From: an uncultured Massilia sp.
GTDB lineage: Bacteria; Pseudomonadota; Gammaproteobacteria; Burkholderiales; Burkholderiaceae
Reading direction: 5' to 3'
Assembly: GCA_946886065.1 (NCBI GenBank)
Contig: CAMPHU010000006.1
Location: 1-50,941 of the forward strand
Length of the DNA stretch: 50,941 nucleotides
In this document: positions 8,669-17,112 of the stretch, in pieces
Layout of the letters: each line of letters opens with the position of its first letter
Numbering within the stretch: position 1 is the first letter of the stretch
Notes under the pieces: model-generated
Databases searched by the model: none
The model's input: the letters and a program-made list of their open reading frames with translations, nothing else
Told to the model about the DNA's origin: nothing
Translations under genes and position numbers: made by a program

Positions 8669-8816
8669 GGTCGTACGGTTTCCTGAAGCGGCGTCTAATT
8701 AGCGGCAGAGAAGCGCAGTCTAACCGTTTTGGCTCCAGGGCGCACCTGATCTGCCGTCCAGATTACTGTGGAGGAAGCTTGAAGGATGTTACGAAATGTT
8801 TCCGGCGGGAGATAAC

Positions 8817-8843
8817 CGGCCGGCATGGACCCCATGCCGGCCG
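8817..8843 (-). terminator. strong hairpin after the RND pump gene
   Basis: A perfect twelve-base stem (CGGCCGGCATGG/CCATGCCGGCCG) with a three-base loop lies seven bases after the pump gene's stop. It has no T-run in the transcribed direction, so it is terminator-like or mRNA-stabilising. Confidence 0.6.
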
Positions 8844-8849
8844 CCGGGA

Positions 8850-11800
8850 TCAGTGTACCGCTTCGAGCTTGGCCAGCTGCTCGTCGCTCATCGGGCCGGT
8901 GCCGCTGAACCGGTCGAGGTACAAATAAATGACCGGAGTGATGTAGAGCGTGATCACTTGCGAGAAGATCAGGCCGCCCACCACCGCCAGGCCGAGCGGC
9001 TGGCGCAGCTCGGCGCCGGCGCCGATGCCCAGCGCGATCGGCAGCGCGCCCATCATCGCCGCCAGGGTGGTCATCAGGATCGGGCGGAAGCGCAGGATGC
9101 AGGCCTCGCGGATCGCTTCCTGCGGCTTCAGCCCCTGGCTGCGCTGGGCCTCGAGCGCGAAGTCGATCATCATGATCGCGTTCTTCTTCACGATACCGAT
9201 CAGCATCAGGATGCCGATCATCGCGATCAGGGTCAGGTCCATGTCGAACAGCCACAGGGTCAGCAGCGCCCCCACCGCCGCCGACGGCAGGCCGGCCAGG
9301 ATGGTCAGCGGGTGGATATAGCTTTCGTACAGCACGCCCAGCAGCACGTAGATGACGCCGATCGCGGCCAGGATCAGGATCAGCTGGCTCGACTGGGTGT
9401 CCTTGAACACCGCCGCATCGCCGCCGTAGTTGGTGATGACCGAGGCCGGCAGCTTCATCTCGCGCGCCATCTCTTCGATGGCGGCGGTGGCGTCGCCCAG
9501 CGGCACGCCCGGCGCCAGGTTGAACGCCAGGGTGATCGCCTGCAGCTGGCCCTGGTGGTTGACGGCCAGCGGGCCGACCGTGCGCTTGACGGTGGCGAAG
9601 CTGGACAGCTTGACCAGCTCGCCATTGTTCGAGCGCACCGACACCCGCGACAGCGCTTCGTCGTAGTAGCGGTCCGAGGCCGCCGCTTCCAGGATCACGT
9701 AATAGCTGGCCGCGGTCGAGTAGATGGTCGACACCTGGCGCTCGCCGAAGGAGGCGTACAGCACGGTGCGCACGTCGGCCATTTCCACGCCCAGCAGCGC
9801 GGCCTTGTCGCGGTCGATGTCGATGGTGGCCTGCAGCGCCTTGTTCTGCGAATCGCTGGTGACGTCGCGGAAGCGCTGGTCGGCGCGCATGCGCTCAAGG
9901 AACTTGTCGGCCCAGGCGCCGATCTCGCCGCCCGACACGCTCTGCAGGGTGTACTGGTAGCGGCTCTTGCTCGGACGGCCGCCCAGCTGCAGGTTCTGCA
10001 CCGGGGACATGAAGACCTGCACGCCGGCCACCTGGCGCGTGGCCTTGCGCAGTTCGTCGACCACGATAGGCATCGGCGGACGCTCGCTGCGCGGCTTGAG
10101 CACCAGGAACATGCGGCCGGTGTTGCCGCCGCCGGTAAAGGAGGTCGTGTCCTGCACGTAAGGGCTGGTGCGCATGATGTCGACCACCTTGCCCTGCAGT
10201 TCCGCCAGCTTGCTCGACGAGGTGTCTTCCGAGGCCTCGACGGTCACGCGGATCTGGCCGATGTCTTCTTCCGGGAAGAAGCCCTTCGGCATGGTCATGT
10301 AGAGCACGGCGGTCAGCACGAAGGTGCCCAGCGCCAGCATCAGCACCAGGAAGCGGTGGCGCAGCGCCATGTCGAGGGTGCGGCCATAGGCGTCGCGCAC
10401 GTTGACGAACATGGCTTCGAAGCGGCGGCCGACCCAGGACATTTCGTGCGGCTGGACGTGGCCGCCGCCCTTGAGCAGGCGCGAGCACAGCATCGGCACC
10501 AGGGTCAGCGACACCGCCGCCGACACCAGCACCGCGAGGCCGACGATCACGGCGAATTCACGGAACAGCAGGCCGATCACGCCCGGCATGAAGAAGATCG
10601 GGATGAACACCGCCACCAGCGAGATCGAGATCGAGATGATGGTGAAGCCCATCTCGCGCGCGCCGACCAGGGCCGCCTGCATCGGCTTCTTGCCCATCTC
10701 CATGTGGCGCACGATGTTTTCCAGCACCACGATGGCGTCGTCGACCACCAGGCCGACGGCGAGCGTGATGCCCAACAGAGAAATGTTGTCCAGGCTATAG
10801 CCGAACGCATACAGCAAGGACAGCGCGCCCAGCAGCGAAATCGGCACCGTCACCGCCGGGATGAAGGTCGCGGCCAGGCGGTGCAGGAACAGGAAGATGA
10901 CCAGGATCACCAGCACCACGGTGCCGGCCAGGGTCAGGTTGACGTCGTGGATCGCTTCGCGGATCGAGGTCGAGCGGTCGTTGACCAGGTGCAGCTGGAT
11001 CGAGGCAGGCAACTGCTGCTCGAAGCGCGGAATCAGGGCGCGCACCGCGTCCACGACCTGCACGGTATTGGCGTTCGGCTGGCGCTGGACCATCAGCGAG
11101 ATCGAGCGCTCGCCGTTGAGGCTGCCCATCGCCTTGACCGACTGGTAGCTGTCCTCGACCTGGGCGACGTCGCGCAGGCGCACCGGCATGCCGTCGCGCG
11201 TGGCGACGATCAGGCCGGCGAAGTCGGCTGCGCGCATCAGCTGGCCGCCGCCCTGGATGGTAAGCGTCTGGGACGGGCCGTCGAGGATGCCCAGCGGGGT
11301 GTTGGAGTTGGCCGCGCGCAGGGCCGCCGCCAGCTCGTCCATCGAGATATTGCGCGCGTTCATCAGGTCGGACTTGGCGCGTACCCGCACGGCGAAGCGC
11401 TTCTGGCCGTTGATCGAGACCTGGGACACACCGGTCACGGTCGAGATCGCCGGCGAAATCAGGTTTTCCGCGTAGTCGTTCAGCTCCGACAAGTCCATCG
11501 ACGGCGAGGTTACGTGCATGAACAGGATCGGCGCGTCGGCCGGGTTGACCTTGCGGTAGGACGGCAGGTCGGTCATTTCCTGGGGCAGCTGGCGCTGGGC
11601 CGCCAGCAGGGCCGCCTGGACGTCCACGGCCGCCTGGTTGACGTCGATCTTGGTGTCGAATTCCAGGGTCAGGGAGGTATTGCCCTGGGTACTGGTCGAG
11701 GTGATCAGGTTGATGCCGGCGATGGTGGAGAACTGTTTCTCGAGCGGCAGCGCGACCGATGACGCCATGGTTTCCGGGCTGGCGCCCGGCAGGTTGGCGT

Positions 11801-11942
11801 TGACGTTGATGACCGGCGTGTTATAGCTCGGCAGCGCGGCGACCGGGATGTGCAGGTAGGCCAGCACGCCGACCAGCACCAGGCTGATCGACAGCAGCAC
11901 CACCATCACCGGCCGGCGGATACACAGTTCGGACAGATTCAT
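8850..11942 (-). CDS. RND efflux pump inner-membrane permease, HAE1/MdtB-MdtC type
   Basis: A 1030-residue protein with the standard twelve-helix RND layout. It has an N-terminal helix (RRPVMVVLLSISLVLVGVLAYL), a large periplasmic porter loop beginning LPGASPETMASSVALPLE, a proton-relay helix with paired aspartates (LAVGLVVDDAIVVLENI), and a repeat of this architecture in the second half. The porter loop resembles E. coli MdtB and MdtC. Those two form a heteromer, whereas only one permease gene is present here, so a homotrimer is likely. The pump would expel drugs, bile-salt-like compounds or metal complexes by proton antiport. Its start overlaps the membrane-fusion-protein stop by four bases. 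No outer-membrane channel gene is in this cluster. Confidence 0.93.
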   Translation of the reverse strand: MNLSELCIRRPVMVVLLSISLVLVGVLAYLHIPVAALPSYNTPVINVNANLPGASPETMASSVALPLEKQFSTIAGINLITSTSTQGNTSLTLEFDTKIDVNQAAVDVQAALLAAQRQLPQEMTDLPSYRKVNPADAPILFMHVTSPSMDLSELNDYAENLISPAISTVTGVSQVSINGQKRFAVRVRAKSDLMNARNISMDELAAALRAANSNTPLGILDGPSQTLTIQGGGQLMRAADFAGLIVATRDGMPVRLRDVAQVEDSYQSVKAMGSLNGERSISLMVQRQPNANTVQVVDAVRALIPRFEQQLPASIQLHLVNDRSTSIREAIHDVNLTLAGTVVLVILVIFLFLHRLAATFIPAVTVPISLLGALSLLYAFGYSLDNISLLGITLAVGLVVDDAIVVLENIVRHMEMGKKPMQAALVGAREMGFTIISISISLVAVFIPIFFMPGVIGLLFREFAVIVGLAVLVSAAVSLTLVPMLCSRLLKGGGHVQPHEMSWVGRRFEAMFVNVRDAYGRTLDMALRHRFLVLMLALGTFVLTAVLYMTMPKGFFPEEDIGQIRVTVEASEDTSSSKLAELQGKVVDIMRTSPYVQDTTSFTGGGNTGRMFLVLKPRSERPPMPIVVDELRKATRQVAGVQVFMSPVQNLQLGGRPSKSRYQYTLQSVSGGEIGAWADKFLERMRADQRFRDVTSDSQNKALQATIDIDRDKAALLGVEMADVRTVLYASFGERQVSTIYSTAASYYVILEAAASDRYYDEALSRVSVRSNNGELVKLSSFATVKRTVGPLAVNHQGQLQAITLAFNLAPGVPLGDATAAIEEMAREMKLPASVITNYGGDAAVFKDTQSSQLILILAAIGVIYVLLGVLYESYIHPLTILAGLPSAAVGALLTLWLFDMDLTLIAMIGILMLIGIVKKNAIMMIDFALEAQRSQGLKPQEAIREACILRFRPILMTTLAAMMGALPIALGIGAGAELRQPLGLAVVGGLIFSQVITLYITPVIYLYLDRFSGTGPMSDEQLAKLEAVH

Positions 11943-13102
11943 GCCTGTTCCTTCTTCGCTTTCGGCGCAGCGCCCGGCTTGCCTGCCAGGCGAATCTTGC
12001 CGCCCGGACGCAGGTTCTGCTTGCCTTCGGTGATGACTTTTTCATTGCCCGCCAGGCCGGTCACCGCCGCGTAGTCGCCGAAGGCGTGCAGGCGCTTGAC
12101 CGGCACCTGGCGCGCCGCATTGTCCTCGCCGGCCACGTACACGAAGGTGCCGTTGGTGGCGTTGATGATGGCCGCCTGCGGGATCACGACCGCGTCCTTG
12201 AGGGTCTGCACGGTGACGCGCGCGGTCACGTACTGGCCCGGCCACAGGCTGGCGCCCGGATTGGCGAACTCGCCCTTGACGCGGATGGTGCCCGCCTGCG
12301 GGTCGACGGCATTGTCGATGAAGCTCAGGCGGCCGGAAACGGCAGGCGACTCGTCGCTCACCTGGGCGCGCACCTCGACGGCGCCCTGCTTCTGCGCCGC
12401 CAGCAGCGCGGCCAGCGCCGATTCCGGCAGGGTGAAGGAAACATTGATCGGGTCGAGCTGGGTGACGGTGGTGAGCGAAGTCGCGGGCTGCACCAGGGCG
12501 CCCGGGTGCACGTCGATGGCGCCCACGCGGCCCGACATCGGGGCGCGGATCGCGGTGTAGCTGGCGGCCACCTGGCTGGCGCGCGCCGCCGCGGCATTGC
12601 TCTGCACCAGGGCGCGCTGGGCCTCGACCTGGCTCTGCAGCGAGTCGACGGCGCTCTGGGCCAGGAATTTCTGGGCGACCAGTTCCTGGCTGCGCTTGTA
12701 CTGGCGTTCGAGGTCGGCGAGCGTGGCGCGGTCGCGCGCCACCTGGGCCTGGGCGCGGGCGACGTTGGCGCGGTCGGCGCGGTCGTCGAGCGAGAACATC
12801 AGCTGGCCTTCCTTGACGAAGTCGCCTTCCTTGATGTGCACCTGGCGGATGGTGGCGGAGGTCTGGGGATGCAGGTCGACGGTGCGCAGCGGCGTGACGG
12901 TGCCGTTGGCGCCCAGCTCCACGCCCACGTCCTGGCGCTGCGGCGCCACGATGTTGACGGTGACCGGAGGCTGGCCGCCACCCTTGCCGGCGCCGTCCTT
13001 GCCGTTTTCGGCATGCGCCCCACCGCCCTGGTTCACGTACCACGCTCCAGCCAGCGCCAGCGCAACGGCTCCGGTAATCAGTCCGACATTCTTCTTTTTC
13101 AT
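11939..13102 (-). CDS. periplasmic membrane-fusion protein of RND pump (HlyD/AcrA/MdtA type)
   Basis: A 387-residue protein. A signal or anchor segment (about 6-25) is followed by a Gly/Lys-rich spacer. The barrel-sandwich hybrid comes next (GANGTVTPLRTVDLHPQTS; QVHIKEGDFVKEGQLMFSLD), then an alpha-helical hairpin (about 115-180), the returning lipoyl half (AIRAPMSGRVGAIDVHPGAL) and a beta-barrel with a membrane-proximal domain. It links the inner-membrane permease to an outer-membrane channel. The four-base overlap with the permease gene shows an operon. It lies downstream of the kinase gene on the same strand with 129 bases between, so it may be read from the two-component promoter or its own. 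Confidence 0.92.
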   Translation of the reverse strand: MKKKNVGLITGAVALALAGAWYVNQGGGAHAENGKDGAGKGGGQPPVTVNIVAPQRQDVGVELGANGTVTPLRTVDLHPQTSATIRQVHIKEGDFVKEGQLMFSLDDRADRANVARAQAQVARDRATLADLERQYKRSQELVAQKFLAQSAVDSLQSQVEAQRALVQSNAAAARASQVAASYTAIRAPMSGRVGAIDVHPGALVQPATSLTTVTQLDPINVSFTLPESALAALLAAQKQGAVEVRAQVSDESPAVSGRLSFIDNAVDPQAGTIRVKGEFANPGASLWPGQYVTARVTVQTLKDAVVIPQAAIINATNGTFVYVAGEDNAARQVPVKRLHAFGDYAAVTGLAGNEKVITEGKQNLRPGGKIRLAGKPGAAPKAKKEQA

Positions 13103-13231
13103 TCCTGTCCCTTGGCCACCTGCTTAGCGGCACTGTTCATATGGTAATCATTGGCGCGTGAACACGGCAGCCGGCGCCGCCGCATTCTTCCATGCCATTA
13201 TTTCAAGCCGATTATTTACTTATTTCTTCGC

Positions 13232-14605
13232 TTATTTGTGCGCCGATTTGTTCGGGTAGTACGCCGGCAACATCAGCGTGACCTCGAGGCCGCCTTCGGG
13301 ATGATTCGCCAGCGCAATGCTGCCGCCGTGCTGCTCGGCGATGTTGCGTGCGATCGTCAGCCCCAGCCCGGTGCCGCCGGACTCGCGCGAACGCGAGGTC
13401 TCGACGCGGTAGAACGGGTCGAACACCCGGCCCAGCTCGGCCTGGGGAATGCCCGGGCCGCTGTCGCGGATGCGCACACGCGCGGCACCGTTGATGCGGT
13501 CGACGGTCACGCGCGCCTCGCGGCCATACTTGACCGCGTTGTCGATCAGGTTGCCCAGGCAGCGGCGCAGGTCCAGCGGCCGGCCCAGCATGGCCATGGC
13601 GGCGCGGCCGGTGAGGCCGACCTGCTGGCCGGCATCCACGGCGTCCGCACACACCGCCTCGAGCAGCGAATCGAGATCCAGCACTTGCATGGTCTCGGTA
13701 GTGTCCATGCTACGCGCAAGTACCAGACCCTCGCGCACCATTTCCTGCATCGCCGACAAATCGCCGATCAGGCGCTCCTGCAGCTCGGCGTCGGGCACCT
13801 TTTCCAGGCGCAGGCGCATGCGGGTCAGCGGGGTCTGCAGGTCGTGGGTGATGGCGGCCAGCATCTGGGTGCGCTGGAAAATGTATTGGCGGATACGCGC
13901 CTGCATCGCGTTGAAGGCGGCGCTGGCCTGGCGGATCTCGCTGGCGCCGGTCAGGTCGAGCGGGGCGCGGTTGATGTCCTGGCCCAGGTCCTGGGCCGCC
14001 TGCGCCAGCTGCTTGAGCGGGCGGGTGGTCATGCGCGCCACCGCATAGGCCAGGGCGCCGATGCTGAGCAGGAACAGCGAGAGCACGGTGCGGTAATCGG
14101 TTTCCAGGCCGGCGGGCGCCGGCCGCGGCGGCAGTACCGACAGCCGCAGCTCGGCGCCGTCGCGCAGGCGCACATTGAGCGTCTCGCAGGCGCCACGCCA
14201 CTGGGCGTACATCAGGCCGTACAGTACCGGCTGCTGGTTCGGCAGCTCGCACGAGGGCGGCCGGCCGGAGGCGGATGTGATCGCGTAGCCCTGCCCCAGG
14301 CGCGCGGCCAGCGAGCGCGCGAACCAGGTGGGGCTGCCGGACAGCGGCTGGGGCGCGCCGACTTCGAGGCGCAGGCCCGGGCGGTTGGCCACCGACAGGT
14401 AGACCATGCGCGCCGAGGCCGGCACGATCTCGGTCGCCATCACCAGCTGCTCGGCGCGTTCCAGCAGGTGCTGGTCGCGCTGCTGCTCGAACTGGCGCAG
14501 GCGTTCATGATCGGCGGCAAGCTGGGTCAGTGCGGCCGAGATGACCATGCCCAGCAGCAGCGTGACGAACACGCGGCCGGTCATCGACCCGAGGAAAGCC
14601 TTCAC
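13232..14605 (-). CDS. sensor histidine kinase of two-component system
   Basis: A 457-residue protein. Membrane helices lie at about 10-30 and 172-190 and flank a periplasmic sensor of about 140 residues. HAMP follows (about 190-245), then HisKA with the phospho-accepting histidine at about 254 (AAITHDLQTPLTRMRL). The HATPase domain has its N, G1 and G2 boxes (NLIDNAVKYG; DSGPGIP; GGTGLGLTIARNI). It is translated with the response-regulator gene (four-base overlap) and sits next to the efflux pump and opposite the Spy-like gene. A role in sensing envelope stress or a pump substrate is inferred. The periplasmic domain is not a family I recognise. Confidence 0.92.
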   Translation of the reverse strand: MKAFLGSMTGRVFVTLLLGMVISAALTQLAADHERLRQFEQQRDQHLLERAEQLVMATEIVPASARMVYLSVANRPGLRLEVGAPQPLSGSPTWFARSLAARLGQGYAITSASGRPPSCELPNQQPVLYGLMYAQWRGACETLNVRLRDGAELRLSVLPPRPAPAGLETDYRTVLSLFLLSIGALAYAVARMTTRPLKQLAQAAQDLGQDINRAPLDLTGASEIRQASAAFNAMQARIRQYIFQRTQMLAAITHDLQTPLTRMRLRLEKVPDAELQERLIGDLSAMQEMVREGLVLARSMDTTETMQVLDLDSLLEAVCADAVDAGQQVGLTGRAAMAMLGRPLDLRRCLGNLIDNAVKYGREARVTVDRINGAARVRIRDSGPGIPQAELGRVFDPFYRVETSRSRESGGTGLGLTIARNIAEQHGGSIALANHPEGGLEVTLMLPAYYPNKSAHK

Positions 14606-15330
14606 GCGGCCGGCTCCACCGTCACCTGCCCGGCCAGCACGTAGCCGCCGTTACGGACGGTCTTGATGATCTGCGGCATGCGCGCATCCTCGCCCAGCTT
14701 CTGGCGCAGGCGGCTGATCTGGATGTCGATCGAGCGGTCGAAGGGATCGGCGTCGCGGCCCTGGGTCAGGTTGAGCAGCTGGTCGCGGTTGAGCACGCGG
14801 TTCGGGTGTTCGAGGAACACGCGCAGCAGGCGGAACTCGGCGCCCGACAGCATGATGACCACGCCTTGCGGATTGACGAGGTGGCGCGCGGTCAGGTCCA
14901 GGGTCCAGCCGGAGAACTTCATCTGCTGCACGTTCTCGGACGGCGAATTGGACGGCATGGCGTGCGAGCGGCGCAGCACGCTGCGGATGCGCGCCAGCAG
15001 CTCGCGCGGCTCGAAGGGTTTCGGGAGGTAATCGTCGGCGCCCATCTCCAGGCCCAGGATGCGGTCCAGCGGCTCGTTGCGGGCCGTCAGCATGATGACC
15101 GGCAGGGTCGAGGTGGCGCGCAGCTTGCGGCACAGGGTCAGGCCGTCGTCGCCGGGCATGTTCAGGTCGAGCACGATCAGGTCGGGACGCGCTTCGTCGA
15201 GGGATTTCCACATGCCGGTGCCGTCGGCCGCCGCCAGGGTGCGGTAGCCGTTCGATTCGAGGTAATCGGCCAGCAGGCTGCGGATGTCGCGGTCGTCGTC
15301 GACAATCAAAATCGTAGAGGGATTATCCAT
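14602..15330 (-). CDS. OmpR/PhoB-family response regulator
   Basis: A 242-residue protein. The receiver domain has the acidic pocket VDDDRD, phospho-acceptor D55 (LIVLDLNMPG), the switch threonine in LTARN and K104 in YLPKPF. It is followed by an OmpR-type winged-helix DNA-binding domain (about 140-235, ending IKTVRNGGYVLAG). The start at 15330 gives a canonical N-terminus; an upstream in-frame ATG at 15348 has no ribosome-binding site. It is the first gene of a minus-strand two-component operon and is divergent from the Spy-like gene. A ten-base-phased TGTAT direct repeat in the shared intergenic region is a candidate binding site. Confidence 0.92.
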   Translation of the reverse strand: MDNPSTILIVDDDRDIRSLLADYLESNGYRTLAAADGTGMWKSLDEARPDLIVLDLNMPGDDGLTLCRKLRATSTLPVIMLTARNEPLDRILGLEMGADDYLPKPFEPRELLARIRSVLRRSHAMPSNSPSENVQQMKFSGWTLDLTARHLVNPQGVVIMLSGAEFRLLRVFLEHPNRVLNRDQLLNLTQGRDADPFDRSIDIQISRLRQKLGEDARMPQIIKTVRNGGYVLAGQVTVEPAA

Positions 15331-15371
15331 AACCTCAATTATCCGCATCTATGGGAAGGCTGGACAGCCGT

Positions 15372-15420
15372 TTTGTATCGGTATGTATAAGCCGAGACCG
15401 GCGAAACATATTGATACAAA
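15372..15420. promoter_or_regulatory. candidate response-regulator site between regulator and Spy-like genes
   Basis: TGTAT occurs at 15374-15378 and again at 15384-15388, exactly ten bases apart, the phasing used by OmpR-family dimers. TTTGTATC (15372-15379) is also exactly complementary to GATACAAA (15413-15420). Function is inferred from position. Confidence 0.4.
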
Positions 15421-15483
15421 GTACCAGACAGGGGAAATCCGGCGGTTACAGTTTTTGGCGAAGATGGGTCCTGTGCAGCGAGC

Positions 15484-15510
15484 AGTTCAGTTGCACATCC
15501 AAACTGAACT
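15484..15510 (+). promoter_or_regulatory. inverted repeat in the leader of the Spy-like gene
   Basis: AGTTCAGTT (15484-15492) and AACTGAACT (15502-15510) form a perfect nine-base stem with a nine-base loop, ending 18 bases before the start codon and just upstream of the ribosome-binding site (GAAGGAAA). It could be an mRNA structure or a protein operator. Confidence 0.45.
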
Positions 15511-15528
15511 CACCCTGAAGGAAACACA

Positions 15529-16053
15529 ATGAACACCATCCGCAAGAACATCGTGATCGCCCTGACCGCCTTCGGCCTGGCCGCCGGCGCCGCAGGCGTG
15601 CAGGCCCAGACCCAGGCCCCTGCCGAAGGCCGCCACGGCCACGCTCTCACCGTGGAGCAGCGCCAGGCCAAGATGGCCGAGTTCAAGGCCAAGCGCGCCG
15701 AAAAGCGCGCCGAACGCCAGGCCAAGCTGCGCGATGCGCTCAAGCTGACCCCGGCCCAGCAGCCGGCATGGGATGCCTTCGTCGCCAGCATGACGCCAGC
15801 GCAGAAAGCCGACCGTGCGGCCCGTCCGGACCGCGCCCAGCTGGCCAGCCTGAGCGCCCCGCAGCGCCTGCAGATGCGCATCGAGCGCCAGAAGCAGCGC
15901 ACCGCGCGCATGGAAGCCCGCCTGTCGGCCCTGAACAGCTTCTACTCGGTCCTCACCCCGGAGCAGCGCAAGGTGTTCGACGAGCAGGCCAAGCAGCGCC
16001 GCGGCGGCCGTCATCACCGCGGCCATGGCGGCCACGGCATGATGCACAGCTGA
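15529..16053 (+). CDS. Spy/CpxP-like periplasmic LTXXQ protein with His-rich tail
   Basis: A 174-residue protein. The signal peptide (about 1-26, ending GVQAQ) is followed by a highly charged, mainly helical body. It carries two LTXXQ-like motifs, LTPAQQPAWDAF near residue 75 and LTPEQRKVFDE near 145, the hallmark of the Spy/CpxP chaperone family. The C-terminus is rich in histidine and glycine (GRHHRGHGGHGMMHS), suggesting metal binding. In relatives such proteins are chaperones or feedback inhibitors of envelope-stress kinases. Divergence from the two-component operon supports that role here. The start is set by GAAGGAAA upstream. Confidence 0.8.
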   Translation: MNTIRKNIVIALTAFGLAAGAAGVQAQTQAPAEGRHGHALTVEQRQAKMAEFKAKRAEKRAERQAKLRDALKLTPAQQPAWDAFVASMTPAQKADRAARPDRAQLASLSAPQRLQMRIERQKQRTARMEARLSALNSFYSVLTPEQRKVFDEQAKQRRGGRHHRGHGGHGMMHS

Positions 16054-16075
16054 TCCGCCTGGATAGGCAAGCGAG

Positions 16076-16101
16076 GGACGCCTGCGGGCGTCCTTTTTTT
16101 T
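16076..16101 (+). terminator. intrinsic terminator of the Spy-like gene
   Basis: The stem GGACGCC/GGCGTCC with loop TGCG is followed by eight T residues, 20-odd bases after the stop codon. The same stem and loop recur at 18803-18820. Confidence 0.9.
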
Positions 16102-16119
16102 CCGGAGCTGCGCCTGTGC

Positions 16120-17004
16120 TCAGCCCGGGCGCGGCTTGAATGCCCGGATCGCGGCCCGGGCATCGTGCAGCTTGCCGAAAATCCGTACTCCCCTGGGCAC
16201 TTTCTCGAGGCCGGCAGCGCCCGCACCTCCCGCCCACAATTGCACCTCGCCCGGCAGTTGCTGGCGCAATTGCCGGAGGATGAAGGCGATGGTCTTGCGG
16301 GGCAGCGCAGCGCTGAACGACAGTCCCACGACTTGGGTCTGGTAAGCCTGGGCTGCCGCAACGATATCCGGCAAGGGCGACTGGGCCCCGAGGGAAATGC
16401 AGCGCGCGCCGGCGAGCGTCAGCACCGCTTCCACCATCAGGTTGCCGAGCATGTGCAATTCGCCCGGCGCCGTGGTCAGGAGCACGCGCGGCCAGCCAAG
16501 CGGCTCGTATACCGCCTGCACCGCTTCCCGCAGCAGGGCTTGCACCATCTCGGTGTACAGGTGCTCTTCATGGACGGCGATCACGCCTTCGGCCCAGGCA
16601 TCGCCGACCTGGCTGTTCAGGCCGGGCAGGAGGTCCAGGACGAAGCCTTCCAGGCCAAGCCGGGCCAGCTCGGCATGCAAGTGCGCGCGCAAGCGGTTCG
16701 GCTCCTTTGCGCGCAACAGTTCGACCACGCGGCCATCCCCGCCGCCGGCCTTGGCCGGCGGCCGGTTCATGGCCAGCAGCACCTCCAGCTGCGCTTCGTC
16801 CAGCGGAACGACCGCACCCGGACGCATGCCCGCATCGAGCAGGGTCTTGATCAGCTTCAGGCGTTCCACCTGCGCCCCCGAGTACACGCGCTTGTCCGCG
16901 GCGTCCCGTCCTGGGACGGGGAAGCCGTAGCGGTCTTCCCACTTTCTTAATACTTCCTTGGCAATACCTGTCTCCTCCGAGACTACAGATATCGGCACGT
17001 TCAT
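16120..17004 (-). CDS. MerR-family regulator with cobalamin-binding domain, CarH/LitR-like
   Basis: A 294-residue protein. The MerR helix-turn-helix is at about 3-70 (ISVVSEETGIAKEVLRKWED). A four-helix cap (about 90-170) contains W137-x9-E147-H148, the Wx9EH signature of CarH/LitR photoreceptors that shields adenosylcobalamin. A Rossmann-type B12-binding domain (about 172-290) has H184 in GELHMLG as the lower cobalt ligand. In this class dark AdoCbl-bound tetramers repress DNA and light releases them. The residue after the tryptophan is alanine, where Thermus CarH has the histidine that captures cobalt after illumination, so the photochemistry may differ. It is divergent from a chemoreceptor gene. 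Confidence 0.85.
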   Translation of the reverse strand: MNVPISVVSEETGIAKEVLRKWEDRYGFPVPGRDAADKRVYSGAQVERLKLIKTLLDAGMRPGAVVPLDEAQLEVLLAMNRPPAKAGGGDGRVVELLRAKEPNRLRAHLHAELARLGLEGFVLDLLPGLNSQVGDAWAEGVIAVHEEHLYTEMVQALLREAVQAVYEPLGWPRVLLTTAPGELHMLGNLMVEAVLTLAGARCISLGAQSPLPDIVAAAQAYQTQVVGLSFSAALPRKTIAFILRQLRQQLPGEVQLWAGGAGAAGLEKVPRGVRIFGKLHDARAAIRAFKPRPG

Positions 17005-17024
17005 ACCCCTACCTCAAAATTCAG

Positions 17025-17053
17025 TTTGTCTAAGACAAAACGCATGTTATAGT
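17025..17053 (+). promoter_or_regulatory. predicted promoter with palindromic operator, chemoreceptor gene
   Basis: TTGTCT (17026-17031) and TATAGT (17048-17053) are spaced 16 bases. The inverted repeat TTTGTC-TAA-GACAAA (17025-17039) overlaps the -35 element, the usual position for MerR-family binding. A second dyad, AAACAA-AC-TTGTTT, lies at 17067-17080. Regulation by the divergent B12-type MerR protein is inferred. Confidence 0.55.
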
Positions 17054-17112
17054 ATTTTCCAGACGGAAACAAACTTGTTTTCCCATGCCATAACCGCTCT
17101 CCAGGACTCATC

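Noticed and set aside
8796..11762. 988-residue plus-strand ORF opposite the RND pump
   Set aside because: Composition (His, Gln, Arg, Asp runs) is typical of an antisense frame; the minus strand has an intact RND permease.
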